A stretch of 16,884 bases of DNA from Irineochytrium annulatum (lineage: Eukaryota > Chytridiomycota > Chytridiomycetes > Chytridiales > Chytridiaceae). The stretch is from positions 1 through 16,884 of the forward strand of contig JADGJL010000629.1 in assembly GCA_027600665.1 (NCBI GenBank). Reading direction: 5' to 3'. Position numbers and translations under genes: made by a program. The notes under the pieces are model-generated. The model did no database searches and was not told the DNA's origin. It saw only the letters and a list, made by a program, of their open reading frames with translations. Every line of letters begins with the position of its first letter. Positions within the stretch are counted from its first letter, which is position 1. Below, in pieces: positions 1-9,897 of this stretch.

Positions 1-7
1 ACTCAAG

Positions 8-979
8 ATGTCGGCTGCGATCCCTCTTCCCCTCAACGGCCACGCCGCCGCCGACCCCAGCACCGGCCATGGCCATGCGCGGCCCCGCTCACACTCGGGC
101 GGCACTCACATTCGCTCCTCGAAGGCATTCAACGACCCGAAGCATCACCCGTCCATGGCCTCCGTCACCAGCGTCCTTGACAGGGTGCGCCAGTCATCCC
201 CTGCCCTCCACGCAACCAACCACCATTCCAGGCCCCGCAAGCACGTCCCGCCGCCGATCGCCACCTCCACTAACTACGTGTACGGCCCACCACACCGATC
301 CCGGCGTACGAACCACCACGGCCACCGCGTTTCCCTCGCCGGCCTCGACACACCCGCACCGACACCCGCCAGCGGACCTAACCGCAAAAAGCGCATCAGC
401 CCGTCAACTCCGCACCCGTCGAAGCAAGGCGGTGGGGGTGCCCCCCACCACTACCGCCGCCGGCACCGCGCGGACTCGTTCTACGCGTCCCGCCGGCGGG
501 CCGCCGAGAACCTGAACCGCATCCGGGCGGCCGAAGAGGGCGTCGACCCCGCCGCGAGACTGGATCTCGGCCGGGATCGGCTCTTTGACCTCATGGTCGA
601 CCTCGGCGTCACGGGGAACGAGTTCACCCCCGTCACGAGAGAGGATCTCCTACACTCCGAGGACGGGGCTGGCGCGTGGGAGCCCGCCGACTCGGAGGAG
701 GAGGAGGAACTTCAAGACTATATGACGGCAAGGGCCGCGGGACACGACGGAGGGAACGACGAGCAATATCACCACCAGCAACCGAACGACGGGGAGGGTT
801 TCGACATCTGGACCGCGGCGCTGCTCAGTGGCCAGAACAACAGCTCGACCGGGTCGGCGGGCACCCAGTCGCCGATGCCGGTGGATGGGTCCGAGCCAGA
901 GGAGGAGGTCGACGTTGGCGGCGACGCCGACGAGCTCGACAGAGATATAGACGATGCGTTTCAGGACCTTGGCCTTTAA
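8..979 (+). CDS. Orphan low-complexity protein, 323 aa, possibly 5'-partial
   Basis: I do not recognise this protein. It is an intronless frame with GC-rich codon use like the other genes here. The first ~160 residues are basic and rich in His, Pro, Ser and Arg. A short helical-looking segment (~165-205) contains RRRAAENLNRIRAAEEG and DRLFDLMVDLGVTGNEF. The C-terminal ~100 residues are acidic, with a run of Glu near 228-233, and end in DIDDAFQDLGL. There is no signal peptide or membrane segment. The basic-to-acidic layout suggests a disordered nuclear or scaffold protein, which is inference. The ATG lies only 7 bases from the window edge, so the true start, or an upstream exon, may be outside the window. 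The two other frames are also open over part of the region, but codon bias favours this one. Confidence 0.65.
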   Translation: MSAAIPLPLNGHAAADPSTGHGHARPRSHSGGTHIRSSKAFNDPKHHPSMASVTSVLDRVRQSSPALHATNHHSRPRKHVPPPIATSTNYVYGPPHRSRRTNHHGHRVSLAGLDTPAPTPASGPNRKKRISPSTPHPSKQGGGGAPHHYRRRHRADSFYASRRRAAENLNRIRAAEEGVDPAARLDLGRDRLFDLMVDLGVTGNEFTPVTREDLLHSEDGAGAWEPADSEEEEELQDYMTARAAGHDGGNDEQYHHQQPNDGEGFDIWTAALLSGQNNSSTGSAGTQSPMPVDGSEPEEEVDVGGDADELDRDIDDAFQDLGL

Positions 980-2617
980 TCGGGTTCATGAGGTTTGGGT
1001 CCTGTTTACACACTCGCCCCTCCTTGTGCACCTCTACTTTGCCGTCAACCCTTCCCTCTCCGTACACACACCACCGTCCGCTGGTATATAATGTCACGTC
1101 GCTCTGGCCCCCTCTTGTAGCACTTAATATGTCGTCTTTAATTGCATTCTGTGTATTGTTCTGGTAGCTTGCTTTATTTTCTTTCACTTGCACCACACAT
1201 ACCAGAGTACACCATCCAGGGCTCATTCGTAATCACTCTTTCTCGTCATCAACCTCTTGATAAACACTCCGAAAAAATCCGCAAAGTTTGATTTTTGTAA
1301 TATTTATTCGGCGCATCCATACGGTAGATTAGAGAAGATTGGTCCCTTGGTGTTTAGTGTTGTGTGGGATTTTTTGTTGTTGGTGACGGCGAGGTGTTTT
1401 TTTTTTCTTAATTCGAAGTGAATTTGTTTTGACGTAGCTTTGCTGTCAGTGGGGTTGAAGGTGGTGATGTTCTCGGATGCGTTGCCTTAACTTTCTTTAT
1501 TCTCTTGCACCCGTACTTCCTTTTAATTTCCTTGCTTGCAAGACGCATCCTAATCACCCTTTCGTTTTTTTCTCGTTTACCCCTACATGCATGCATCTTC
1601 TACAATGTACTTACCTCTCGTCAAATTCTGAACCAGTGCCTACCTTCGCCTCCTCGGGGGAGCGGCCTTCTCGAACCCGTGCGCGACCATGTGCCTTACC
1701 TTTGCTTGGTATGATCGGATATCTCGGGTGTACACAATGATGAAGAGGTTTTGTGTCAATCTCTTCCTCAAAGCCCCCGTTACTTCTTCATCCCCGTGCA
1801 AAACAAATCTAACCAGCTTTATACGTGCGAAACGCTATGAGTCGACGGACGTCGGTCTGCTCTCGACCTGCATGTTGAGCAGTCGTGCTGTCCGGCAGTC
1901 CCACCCTTCGCGGCGTCCACGTTCCGCCCTCGTGCCTCGCTATTACATGCTTTGCTTGCCCGGCCACCTTCGCATGGGGGGGTGTCCTAAGGGAAAAATT
2001 TATCCCTATTTTCCCGCGTCTTTAACAAATTAACGTTCGTTAACAAAGCAGCCCGATACATGTCGGCCGGCGCTGAGGTGACCTTAGAGAATGCAGTAGG
2101 TCGGTGTGTGAACAGGTGACTGATTTTCTACGTTTTCGTCTTCGGTAACGAGGTATCTGGGCTTGCGTTTCGCTTGTGCACGGTTTTTTTCTTTTTTTTT
2201 TGTCGTTTCTTCTTCAAACTACGATTTTTCGGACGAAGGAAGGGGGAAGGAAAAGATTGTAACAGCAAAAAGTAAATTGAAGATCGATTAGACTGACACG
2301 AAAGAGATATCAATAGTTGGATTGAAGAGACTAAGAAGAGTTAAACACTGACAACATAACAAGCAATGATGCGAAAATTAAGGTGCCTTTATTTTCTAGC
2401 CTGGTTATACTCGGGCTGCATCCCGTTGCCGTCTTGGCTGCCGATGAGACCGCCGAGCGCAGGGGCATGTTGTTTAATTCTCTTCTTTACGTCTTCACGG
2501 CAAAAGGCATTGTCCCTCATCTTTATTCCAGTTATGAATTTAGTTCAGAAATACATCATCAACTACATTCATGGTTCCTTTATAAATTCCCCTCTGCCAC
2601 TTCCACATTTCACCCCG
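980..2617. other. AT-richer spacer without a convincing gene
   Basis: This stretch has T-rich tracts (near 1397-1407 and 2186-2204), many stops in all frames and only short open frames. A TATA-like TATATAAT occurs near 1084, and a perfect 6-bp inverted repeat, TTAACG-TT-CGTTAA, near 2032-2045. A GC-richer island at about 1840-1970 could be an exon but has no recognisable product. Near the right end, TTTATT at 2522-2527 (AATAAA on the minus strand) is a plausible polyadenylation signal for the minus-strand gene that stops at 2618. It probably contains the 3' untranslated regions of both flanking genes. Confidence 0.5.
2522..2527 (-). terminator. Candidate polyadenylation signal (AATAAA)
   Basis: Reads AATAAA on the minus strand, about 91 nt past the stop codon of the PPAT-like gene. 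A second copy lies near 2386-2392. Positional inference only. Confidence 0.4.
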
Positions 2618-3496
2618 TCACCGCTCAAAACTCGCCGCGACCTCTGAGGCCCTAATCGTCGACGCCCTCGTCCCCGTCAGGTCGCTTACAAATAAAACTC
2701 GGTGTCCCTTCTCCCTCGCCGCGCCGACCGTCCATCCGAAGTGGTCCTCCCCGTACACCCAAAGAACATCCTTCACGGACCAAAGCGACTGCCCTTCCAC
2801 ATCATCCACCACGAGCTTCACCATGGCCCCGTTGGCCCAGTGTTTGCACCGCGCCTCAAGGTACGCGAGCGCGGTCGCCTGCCTCGCCGACTTCGACGCG
2901 ATCAGCCACGGGAAGCGCTTGCCCCACCCCGGGAGAGTGTCCTCGCCAGTCATGGGCGTCGTAGGCGTGCCCGCGGCCGTCAGGGGCGGCAATGGCCCGC
3001 CGACGACGGGTGTCGTGACCGCGCCACCACCGACTGGACGCGCTCGCGTCGCGGCCGGAGGCAAAGGCGGATCCCCGACCACCTCGAGCCAGACCGTTCC
3101 GCGGCAGAACCGCGCCGCGATGTCGAGGACGCGTCGGTGGCCGTCATGGAGCCTGTCGAACCATCCACGGACGACGACGTCGGCGTGGAGCCTGCCGTCA
3201 AGTTTGAGATCGGTGGGGACGGTGGCCGGGTCCGGCGAGATCCGGAGCGCGAGCCCGACTTTGAACGTGCGGCCGTGGACGAGGTCGCGGATGACGCCTT
3301 GAGAGATGAGGGTGGAGCAAGGGGTCTCCGGGCGGTCCAGCACGGAGCTGGCGTCGGTCGTGGTCGAGCCGGCAGTGCCAGCGCGAGGGACCTTGGCGAG
3401 GTAGTTGGTGGTGCATTCTAGTTGGCTGTGGATGGCTGCCCTGCGCCTGCTGGAGTCGCATTGACGGTTCGTCTTGCGGAGGACGGATGCCGCCAT
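2618..3496 (-). CDS. Phosphopantetheine adenylyltransferase-like nucleotidyltransferase, 292 aa
   Basis: The fold is inferred from the motif GWFDRLHDGHRRVLDIAA (111-128). It matches the HxGH nucleotide-binding signature of the CoaD/CAB4 class of cytidylyltransferase-like enzymes, with HDGH at 117-120. Near the C-terminus, RASTIRAS (277-284) resembles the S-T-x-x-R motif that closes the active site. Between them are a hydrophobic strand (VWLEVVGD), a Pro/Gly/Thr-rich insertion (~143-192) and a segment ending in VKDVLWVYGE (241-250), placed as in eukaryotic PPATs. PPAT converts phosphopantetheine and ATP to dephospho-CoA, the fourth step of CoA synthesis. Family members usually have GGTFD before the HxGH motif, and here it is RGWFD, so activity or substrate may differ. 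The first ~100 residues are unlike the catalytic core. It appears to be a single exon, starting at the first ATG of the frame. Other nucleotidyltransferase families remain possible. Confidence 0.68.
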   Translation of the reverse strand: MAASVLRKTNRQCDSSRRRAAIHSQLECTTNYLAKVPRAGTAGSTTTDASSVLDRPETPCSTLISQGVIRDLVHGRTFKVGLALRISPDPATVPTDLKLDGRLHADVVVRGWFDRLHDGHRRVLDIAARFCRGTVWLEVVGDPPLPPAATRARPVGGGAVTTPVVGGPLPPLTAAGTPTTPMTGEDTLPGWGKRFPWLIASKSARQATALAYLEARCKHWANGAMVKLVVDDVEGQSLWSVKDVLWVYGEDHFGWTVGAAREKGHRVLFVSDLTGTRASTIRASEVAASFER

Positions 3497-4288
3497 TGGA
3501 GGTGGGAGGATAGTTAATCATCCCAGCCGTCGCTCGAGGGTGACGCGTCAAGGCAAGCGCGTGAAGCTAGCGATGTGATTAAGCTCCCGGTGACTTGGTC
3601 CGGCGAGCGTCCGTGGGGGAGCTTTGATAGCGAAGTCTCCATCAGACCAGAAAAGCAGCATGCTTTTTATAATTCTCTTTCCATTTTTAAGTGATGATGC
3701 TCGAACAAATTGCTACAACATATGAGCGACCCCAATCAAAGGATACAGTGGCAGCGACCTGGCCCAACGAACAGCACACAACTTATATCTTGGATGATAT
3801 GGGGCTGACGTGATGGATCCACTCTCAGCTTGTTATCTCTTAGGACCTGTGCATCCATTTTTTTCGCCACTTATTCCCACGACTGCCGATATGAAAATGG
3901 ATTATTGCTTGAATCCATATATATCTTTTTCGCTGCGTGCTGATCCTTATTCTAACACTGGACTTGATAGTGCCAAGCAAAAAACCAAGCAAAAAAACGT
4001 GTGTTCAATCTGACGGCAAGATATGTATTTACGACTATGTACCTAAATGCCTTCCGACTTCAGAACCAAAGGAATTAAACAATTAAAGAACGCCCATTAT
4101 AAGGCGCAGAGAATAAAGGCATGCAGACGGCTAAATTATCCAAAATATAAACCACAAAAGCCAACGTTCAGTCCGACCGGGGGAGTTAGTCGACAAAAGG
4201 TTGCGTCGCAAATATATACCGCCCATCATCCCATCATAAATCAGCTCGCCCGAAATCAGAGAACAATGCAGCCAAACCGGCATCTCCT
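3497..4288. other. Spacer: upstream of PPAT-like gene and 3' side of LDB gene
   Basis: Both neighbours are on the minus strand, so this should hold the LDB 3' untranslated region on the right and the PPAT-like promoter on the left. It is AT-rich from about 3650 to 4250, with short open frames only. I see no RNA gene, repeat or recognisable control site. Confidence 0.5.
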
Positions 4289-5846
4289 TCAATACGGCGT
4301 CGTTGGTGAGGTCGCATTGGCCCCCTTTCCCCTTTTCCCCTTCGCTGCCATCTTCTTCGACTTCGCCGTCGCCGCCTTCTTCCCGCTCCCGGGCCTCCCT
4401 CCCCCCCCAGCGCCGTTGCCGTTCGTGTTTGCAGCGCAGGCGTCGTCGAGGGCCCGCTTCCCCGGGTTGCCCGGGCCCTGAGGTGTCGACGGCGTACCCG
4501 GCTCCTCGATGTGGACCGGCGTCATGAGCGGCGTCGTGCCGGATTTGGACGCCGATGGGGTGGCGGGCTGCTGTTGGTTGGATGGGGTTTGGGGAGGATT
4601 TTGGGGGTTGGGCTGAGGCTCGTCGGGCCGGTCGTGTGGTGTCATCGGCAAGGGTGCGGGAGTTGATGTTGTTAAAGAGTGAAGGGGGTTCGCGGCCGGT
4701 GCTGGGGGGAGTGTGGGGTTGACGAGGGATGCGTATTGGGAAAGACAATCTGAACAATGTGACGTTAGCAGGGGGTAGGCTGCTCTCGGAGCGCCACTTA
4801 CATATTGGTCCTTGCGTTGTCCGCAATGTTTGCGAAATAAGGTCCTTCATATGACCGACTATTTCGATTATCTAGTAAATACGGAGAATTATTAGTGGTA
4901 ATAAACGGTATCTATCAAGCCTACATCAAGACACCGTTGGGTCCTCACGTGCAGTCCGTAAGGATGCACCATGCTTTCCCCTCCCAACCCGCTAAGCCCC
5001 TCTGGCCTCCCGTCATCATTCGCGGACCCGTCGTTCCGTACCGCCGAAACCGCCTCCCCCATCCTTGCGTACGCCACGGCGGCCTCCCTCGGCACCATCT
5101 CCGTAAACCGATGCGTTTGAAACTCAAAGAGGTCCATCTTCAGCTCCGTGTTGAACACGGCCTTGAGCGCCCCCGTACAATGCACTTGCTCCCCACCCTT
5201 AAAACAATACACCAAACTTGTCTCCCGACAAATGACCATGAACTGCCCGTCGAGCGCCCACTCTCGCACGCCGCGCATTCCGACCTCGACGCGCTCGACG
5301 CCCGAGTCGAACGTCACGTGCAGGAACCGCGGGAGAATAACGGTGCCGAGCTCGAAGACGCGCGAGTCCTTCTGGACGGCATGCTTTAGGACGTAGATGA
5401 AAGAGCCGTTCTCGGCAAAATGAGTCGAAACCACGGATCGCCAGTGGGCAATGTCGGTCGACTGCGCCGAGGTCGGGGTGAGGCAGTCGAGGAACTCTGT
5501 GAGCCGTGAGAGTGGTGTCGGAGCGAGTGGTGCCATACTAAGGCAGCTAGATCAGCATAAGTCCAAATAGTGTTAATAGTTACCCTCCCGGTTGATCTAC
5601 CCGTGGATTCGCGCCGTTGACGAGGACGACGCTATTGCTTCTCGCGAGCCTCGCCTGATGATTTTGCGCCGCCATCAACTGCTGCTGCTGATGTAATATT
5701 CCGGCCTGTTGCGCCTGGATCGCAGCCTGTTGCGCCTGCAACTGCAGCTGTTGCTGCTGTTGCAGAAGCTGTTGCTGTTGTTGCTGCTGTTGTTGTTGGT
5801 GCTGCTGCTGTTGTGGTTGAGGTTGTTGGGGCTGTTGCGGAGGCGC

Positions 5847-5877
<31 letters not shown>

Positions 5878-6901
5878 GTATCGCCGGCCTGTGCTTGTTG
5901 TTGCTGGAGTTGCTGCTGTTGCTGCTCCAACTGCTGTTGTTGCTGCTGAGCCTGCTGCATCATCTGCGCTTGCGCATGCTGCTGCTGCTGCTGTTGTTGA
6001 TGTTGAGCCTGAGCTTGGGCCTGTGCCATGGCCTGAGCCTGAGCCTGTTGCTGTTGTTGTTGCTGCTGCGCCTTGAATGTGTTTGTTAAATATGCGACGC
6101 CAGCCTGATCCTGAGTAAATCACTTACAAGTTGGGCCTGCTGCAGTTGCATTTCCCGCTGTTGCATATCCCGCTGCATAAGATGCTGCTGCTGTTGCATT
6201 TGAAGGTGCTGCCACTGCGCCTGCGCCATCCCCGCAGGAGCCTGTTGCTGTCCCGCAATCGCCGCAGCTCCTCCTATTGGCGCACCGCCGGCTTGCTTCG
6301 CAGCGGAAGCTGCCTGCGCCGCTTGCCCCTGCGCCATTAATTGCTGCTGTAGCCGCTGCTGGTGCATCTGCTGCTGCATCAGTTGGTGCTAAGATGGAAA
6401 GAAGTCAGACATCGATTAAGCTATTAGCCCAACCTGCATCGCGGGACTCTGCATATGTTGATGCTGGACTTGCGGCGACCCATTCACCGGCGCCTGCGGC
6501 ATGCCGGCCGCGATACCACCGCCCGCCTGGTGTGCCGATGCCGCCGCGGCCTGCGCCTGCTGCAGCTGCAGGAGACGCTGGTGATACAGCTGCTGTTGCT
6601 GCTGCTGATGGAGTTGCAGCTGCTGTTGCTGCATAGCCGCGGCTTGCTGCTGTTGATGATGAGCTGAAAGGAAGTGTGTGATTAGCATGCGAGCTCAAAG
6701 GAGGGCGGCCGCGGATCAGCGAGAGCAAGAAGCTCCGAAACTCTTCGCGGCGGCGGGTTGCCCCGCCCAGGCTATCGCTCCGGCCCCGCGGTCGGTGCGC
6801 ATCCATCCATCGGCGTCCAGATCCACCCCGTCCGAGTACGAACCCCATTGCTGCTGCTGGGCGAGTTGCATCGCCTGGGCCTGGGCCTGCTGCGGATTCA
6901 T
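4289..6901 (-). CDS. LIM-domain-binding (LDB1/SEUSS/PtaB-type) transcriptional adaptor, glutamine-rich, ~760 aa
   Basis: Seven exons: 6901-6742, 6663-6434, 6388-6128, 6071-5584, 5537-4925, 4871-4802 and 4749-4289. Residues ~60-360 are Gln-rich, with runs up to 10 Q. Exons 5-6 (~381-612) carry the LDB-type domain: TPLSRLTEFLDCL, then REWALDGQFMVICRETSLVY, QVHCTGALKAVFNTELKMDL, FEFQTHRFTEMVPRE, and, restored by splicing, VRTQRCLDIIEIVGHMKDLI. This matches the dimerisation and LIM-interaction region of LDB1, plant SEUSS and fungal PtaB. The tail is Pro-rich with a basic, NLS-like KKAATAKSKKMAAKGKRGKG. These proteins bridge DNA-binding factors and co-regulators in the nucleus, and in fungi they act in adhesion and development. 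Donors GTAAGT (6127, 4801) and the branch-site CTAAC in intron 6 support the model. Intron 1 (6741-6664) uses a weak GTTTCG donor and is the least certain; its acceptor CTTTCAG and phase fit. Confidence 0.88.
5600..6660 (-). repeat. CAG/CAA (polyglutamine) low-complexity tract
   Basis: CTG/TTG triplets on the plus strand read as interrupted CAG/CAA on the minus strand. They are densest at 5740-6065, with further blocks at 6130-6210, 6340-6390 and 6560-6660. They encode the Gln-rich region of the LDB protein across four exons. Mixing of CAG and CAA points to an old, tolerated domain rather than a fresh pure-repeat expansion, which is inference. Confidence 0.9.
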
Positions 6902-7018
6902 TGAGGGAACCGTGCCGTCAGCAACTCGGCGAACCGGGGTGTCAAGGCTCCGTCGGCGAGGGCTGCTGACCTCGTTGACGTTCGGGCTGAGGCGGCAATT
7001 GACGACGTTTTCTAGCAG
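6902..7018. promoter_or_regulatory. Compact bidirectional promoter between LDB and DHS genes
   Basis: Only 117 bp separate the divergent start codons. No TATA box is visible. TTTTCTAGCAG ends directly at the DHS ATG and looks like a 3' splice acceptor, so the DHS transcript may have an upstream leader exon, or the sequence may be coincidental. Confidence 0.5.
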
Positions 7019-8357
7019 ATGCAGCTCGTGCCAACACACTTGACGTCCACCTCGGCGGCCGCCGCCACGGGCCCGTTGTCCACCGTCATCACGGACGAAT
7101 CCGCTGGCGCCCGGACGGCCGTCTTTGTGGCGTCGGAGCCGCTGCCGTCCTCGTTCAACGAGGTCCGCGGCTACGATTTTAACGCCGGCGTCAACTACCC
7201 CGCCATCTTTGCCGCCATGTCCGCGACGGGCTTCCAGGCGACTGCCTTCGGCCAGGCCGTCGACGAGATCAACCGCATGATCACCTGGAGGCTGTCGGAT
7301 GAGCCCATCTCGCAGGCCGATATCGAGGACTCAAACCCGGACGTGAGGGACCCGATAAAGAGAATGGGCGTGCGATGCAAGATCTTTCTGGGTTACACGT
7401 CTAACCTCGTCTCAGCCGGCACGAGGGACGTGATCCGGTACCTGGTCGAGCACCGGATGGTGAGATGACCATGACTGCGCCGCAGTAGTGCTCATGGCGT
7501 CTTTACAGGTGGACGTGATCGTGTCGACCGCTGGTGGAGTCGAGGAGGACATCATCAAGTGTTTGGGGAAGACGCACGTGGGAGCCTTCCACTTGCCGGG
7601 CAAGGATCTTCGCGCGAAGGGCCTGAACCGGATAGGGAACCTTTTGGTCCCCAACGCGAACTACTGCGCGTTTGAGGACTGGGTCATTCCAGTTCTAGAT
7701 GAAATGCTGACGGATCAGAAGGAGAAGGTGTGACATTCACTTATATTGCCGTAAACGAACTCGCTCACCGATTTGTCGATCAGGGAATGCACTGGACACC
7801 GTCAAGGGTCTGCAAACGGCTAGGCGAGCGGATAAACGACCCTTCCAGCATTTGCTATTGGGCGGCCAAGAATGACATCCCTATCTACTGCCCCGCGCTG
7901 ACAGACGGCTCTCTAGGGGATATGATCTACTTCCACACCTTCAAAAACCCGGGGCTTGTTATCGACCTTGTCGCCGACATTCGCTCGATTAACGATCAGG
8001 CCGTGTTTGCGAAGAAGACCGGCATTATCATCCTGGGTGGCGGCGTGATTAAGCACCACATCGCTAACGCCAACCTCATGGTTTGAGCCTTTGCCGCTAG
8101 GGTATTTCTAGTATCGTCTCGCTAATATATCGTTTCTGCAGAGGAATGGTGCCGATTTTGCGGTTTACATCAACACTGGGCAAGAGTTCGACGGCTCGGA
8201 CTCTGGTGCCCGGCCGGACGAGGCCGTGTCGTGGGGAAAGATTCGGGTTGATGCGAAGCCAGTGAAGCTATATGCGGATGCGTCGCTTGTCTTTCCGTTG
8301 ATCGTTGCAGAGACATTTGCGAAGACGAAAGTAGCGGCGGAAGAATCTTCAGCATGA
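7019..8357 (+). CDS. DHPS: Deoxyhypusine synthase, 390 aa, four exons
   Basis: Exons 7019-7459, 7509-7727, 7784-8080 and 8142-8357, all junctions phase 0. The enzyme uses NAD and spermidine to modify one lysine of eIF5A, the first step of hypusine formation, in the cytosol. Nearly the whole family pattern is visible: [63 protein letters not shown] [63 protein letters not shown] and [19 protein letters not shown]. The catalytic lysine in SWGK is residue 352. Length is close to the human enzyme (369 aa), with a slightly longer N-terminus. The introns are 49, 56 and 61 bp with donors GTGAGA, GTGTGA and GTTTGA; intron 3 has a GCTAATA branch site. The start is the first in-frame ATG and overlaps the neighbouring promoter closely. 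The identification is secure. Confidence 0.97.
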
Positions 8358-8482
8358 TGACGGCGGAGGATTTCATAGCGTTTCAATGACGAGGACGACT
8401 TAGACTTAGCAATTATATTTATACAGTAAAGAAGAAGTAAACGTAGCATGAACATCGTAATGCTAAAACACATGCTATGACG

Positions 8483-8488
8483 AATAAA
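8483..8488 (+). terminator. Candidate polyadenylation signal for DHS
   Basis: AATAAA, 126 nt past the DHS stop, in the 227-bp gap between two convergent genes. Confidence 0.45.
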
Positions 8489-8584
8489 GCACTTTGCATG
8501 AAGCGTAAACTAAAGTGACGGTGAGTGATGTAGTATGTGTGAAGTGTTTGATAAAGAAAGGAGCTACACAATGAAGAGAAGAGT

Positions 8585-9695
8585 TCAGTCCTGCATTTGA
8601 ATGAATCCGGCGCCGCCCCGACCGTCCAGCCGTGACGCACCCATGGCAAGCTGGCTGATCATCACCGAGTTTGTGAATGATAGAACCCAGCAGCAGAGGC
8701 AAGCATAAAACGCCCAGCCTGCCGCATTCGCTCCAATGATCGAGACCGATACCACCATGGTGAGAAATTGGAAGATACCTAAGTGGCTTACTAAGCTAAG
8801 ACTGCGCGATAGCCCGCCAAAGCGAAGGACGTACCCATGATTGTGGAGAAGTAGAAGGCCACCTTGAATGCCGATATTCCACCGAGCCGCTTGATAACCA
8901 TGTAAAGGATGAACGCCAAACCGCCAAGCCCCACAATATCGGCTGTCACGCGGTTAGCGAATGTGAAATCCGGACGTCACAATGTCTCATGACCCACATA
9001 TCAAGATAAGCGCTTGCGCCGCCTGCCAATTCATGCACGACTTCCCGTCAACGTGATCTCTAGCCACTCCGTCAGCTACGCCATCAGCGAAAGATCCTAC
9101 CGTCCGTCAAAGCAGGGCACGTAAAATGTCTTGCAACCCTTCTCCAGTTCACACGTCTGCCCGATGAAGAACCCAAGCGAGACGCTCATGCCGAACCGGC
9201 CGTAGTGAAACCATCCCGCGTAAGCCGTCGCCGTCAGCGCCAGGCTTACGGACACGACGTAGCTATTGCATAACGCGTAAGTTCATCCTTCCCACGCAGC
9301 ATGGAAGAAAACGCCAACACCCACAGAAGGGACGCGATCCAGGCCAGCCGGTTGGAGCGGGCCCTCTCACGGTAGTGCTGGTAACCCCGTCTCGTCGATG
9401 ACTGGTCGCGCTGTGGGAAGGTGGAGGTGTCCCGTCAGCTCCTCGGTAAGGTGACGCAGCCCAGAGCTTACCAGAACATGGGCGGACGTCAGGAACCCGC
9501 CTGCGTCCTCCGCGAAGGGAGGTGGCGGGCCAGCGTCTTCATCGGGCGGGAAGGTATGGTGCGGCCTTGCCGGCGACACTGGAAGAACACAAAGAATCAG
9601 CATACGGTCAACACGGCCGCCGAGGGGCGGGAGGTGAGCTCAGGGTGCCCCAGGCGGTCGTCCGAGCGCTCACCCGTCCTCCGGTTGGCGTTCAT
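8585..9695 (-). CDS. Four-transmembrane protein with a four-cysteine loop, unknown family, 250 aa
   Basis: Reconstructed from seven small exons: 9695-9674, 9578-9472, 9410-9313, 9262-9101, 9059-8998, 8942-8835 and 8778-8585. They sum to exactly 251 codons with every phase matching. The Pro-rich N-terminus (~8-45) is followed by a basic stretch (RGYQHYRERARSNR) and TM1 (~66-93). A loop then holds Cys113, 119, 126 and 138 (QTCELEKGCK, VPCFDG, KSCMNW). TM2 is ~146-168 (ILISDIVGLGGLAFILYMVI), TM3 ~175-203 and TM4 ~205-228 (GWAFYACLCCWVLSFTNSVM), with a short tail. By the positive-inside rule the N-terminus is cytoplasmic and the Cys loop outside. The layout recalls claudin, tetraspan or Sur7-like proteins, but I cannot assign a family. 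Intron 3 (9312-9263) has a weak GTTTTC donor; introns 4 (41 bp) and 5 have CTGAC and GCTAACC branch sites. The start is inferred from a GTGAGC donor after an 8-codon first exon. Confidence 0.75.
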
Positions 9696-9897
9696 AGCGG
9701 GCGAGCTCGATTCGCAACCTAAAAATAGAACCTGACGTCAAGACACAATCTGGTAGATCACGAGCTCATATATGGAATAAATTAGATCGTGTATTTGATG
9801 CGAGTACAATACAGCAGTTCCTTATTGCAATTCCGGCCAAAACCAGAAGAAGAGAGGAACAAAGGAGGTGTGAGATAAGGATGTTGTTCGCGAACGG

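Noticed and set aside
1665..1700. Possible tRNA T-arm on the minus strand (GGTTCGAG)
   Set aside because: Flanking bases do not pair into a T stem and no anticodon or acceptor stem is seen.
1689..2033. 114-codon plus-strand frame
   Set aside because: Codon use unlike the real genes, no domain, and it lies in a stop-rich AT region.
2032..2045. Short perfect inverted repeat in the 980-2617 spacer
   Set aside because: A 6-bp arm is expected by chance in AT-rich DNA; no terminator or element context.
2366..2655. Two overlapping plus-strand frames with signal-peptide-like starts
   Set aside because: The better frame lacks an ATG, the other has poor codon bias, and both overlap the 3' end of the PPAT-like gene.
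4131..4850. 239-codon minus-strand frame as the LDB C-terminus
   Set aside because: Only its first 23 or so codons are in the right frame; the intron at 4801-4750 switches to the Pro/Lys-rich frame ending at 4289, which fits phase and composition.
5709..6089. Leucine-rich plus-strand open frame
   Set aside because: It is the antisense of the CAG/CAA polyglutamine exons; CTG/TTG repeats read as poly-Leu.
5600..6660. Tandem-repeat look that might suggest a CRISPR array or satellite
   Set aside because: Triplet-based and in frame with a protein; no constant repeat or spacers.
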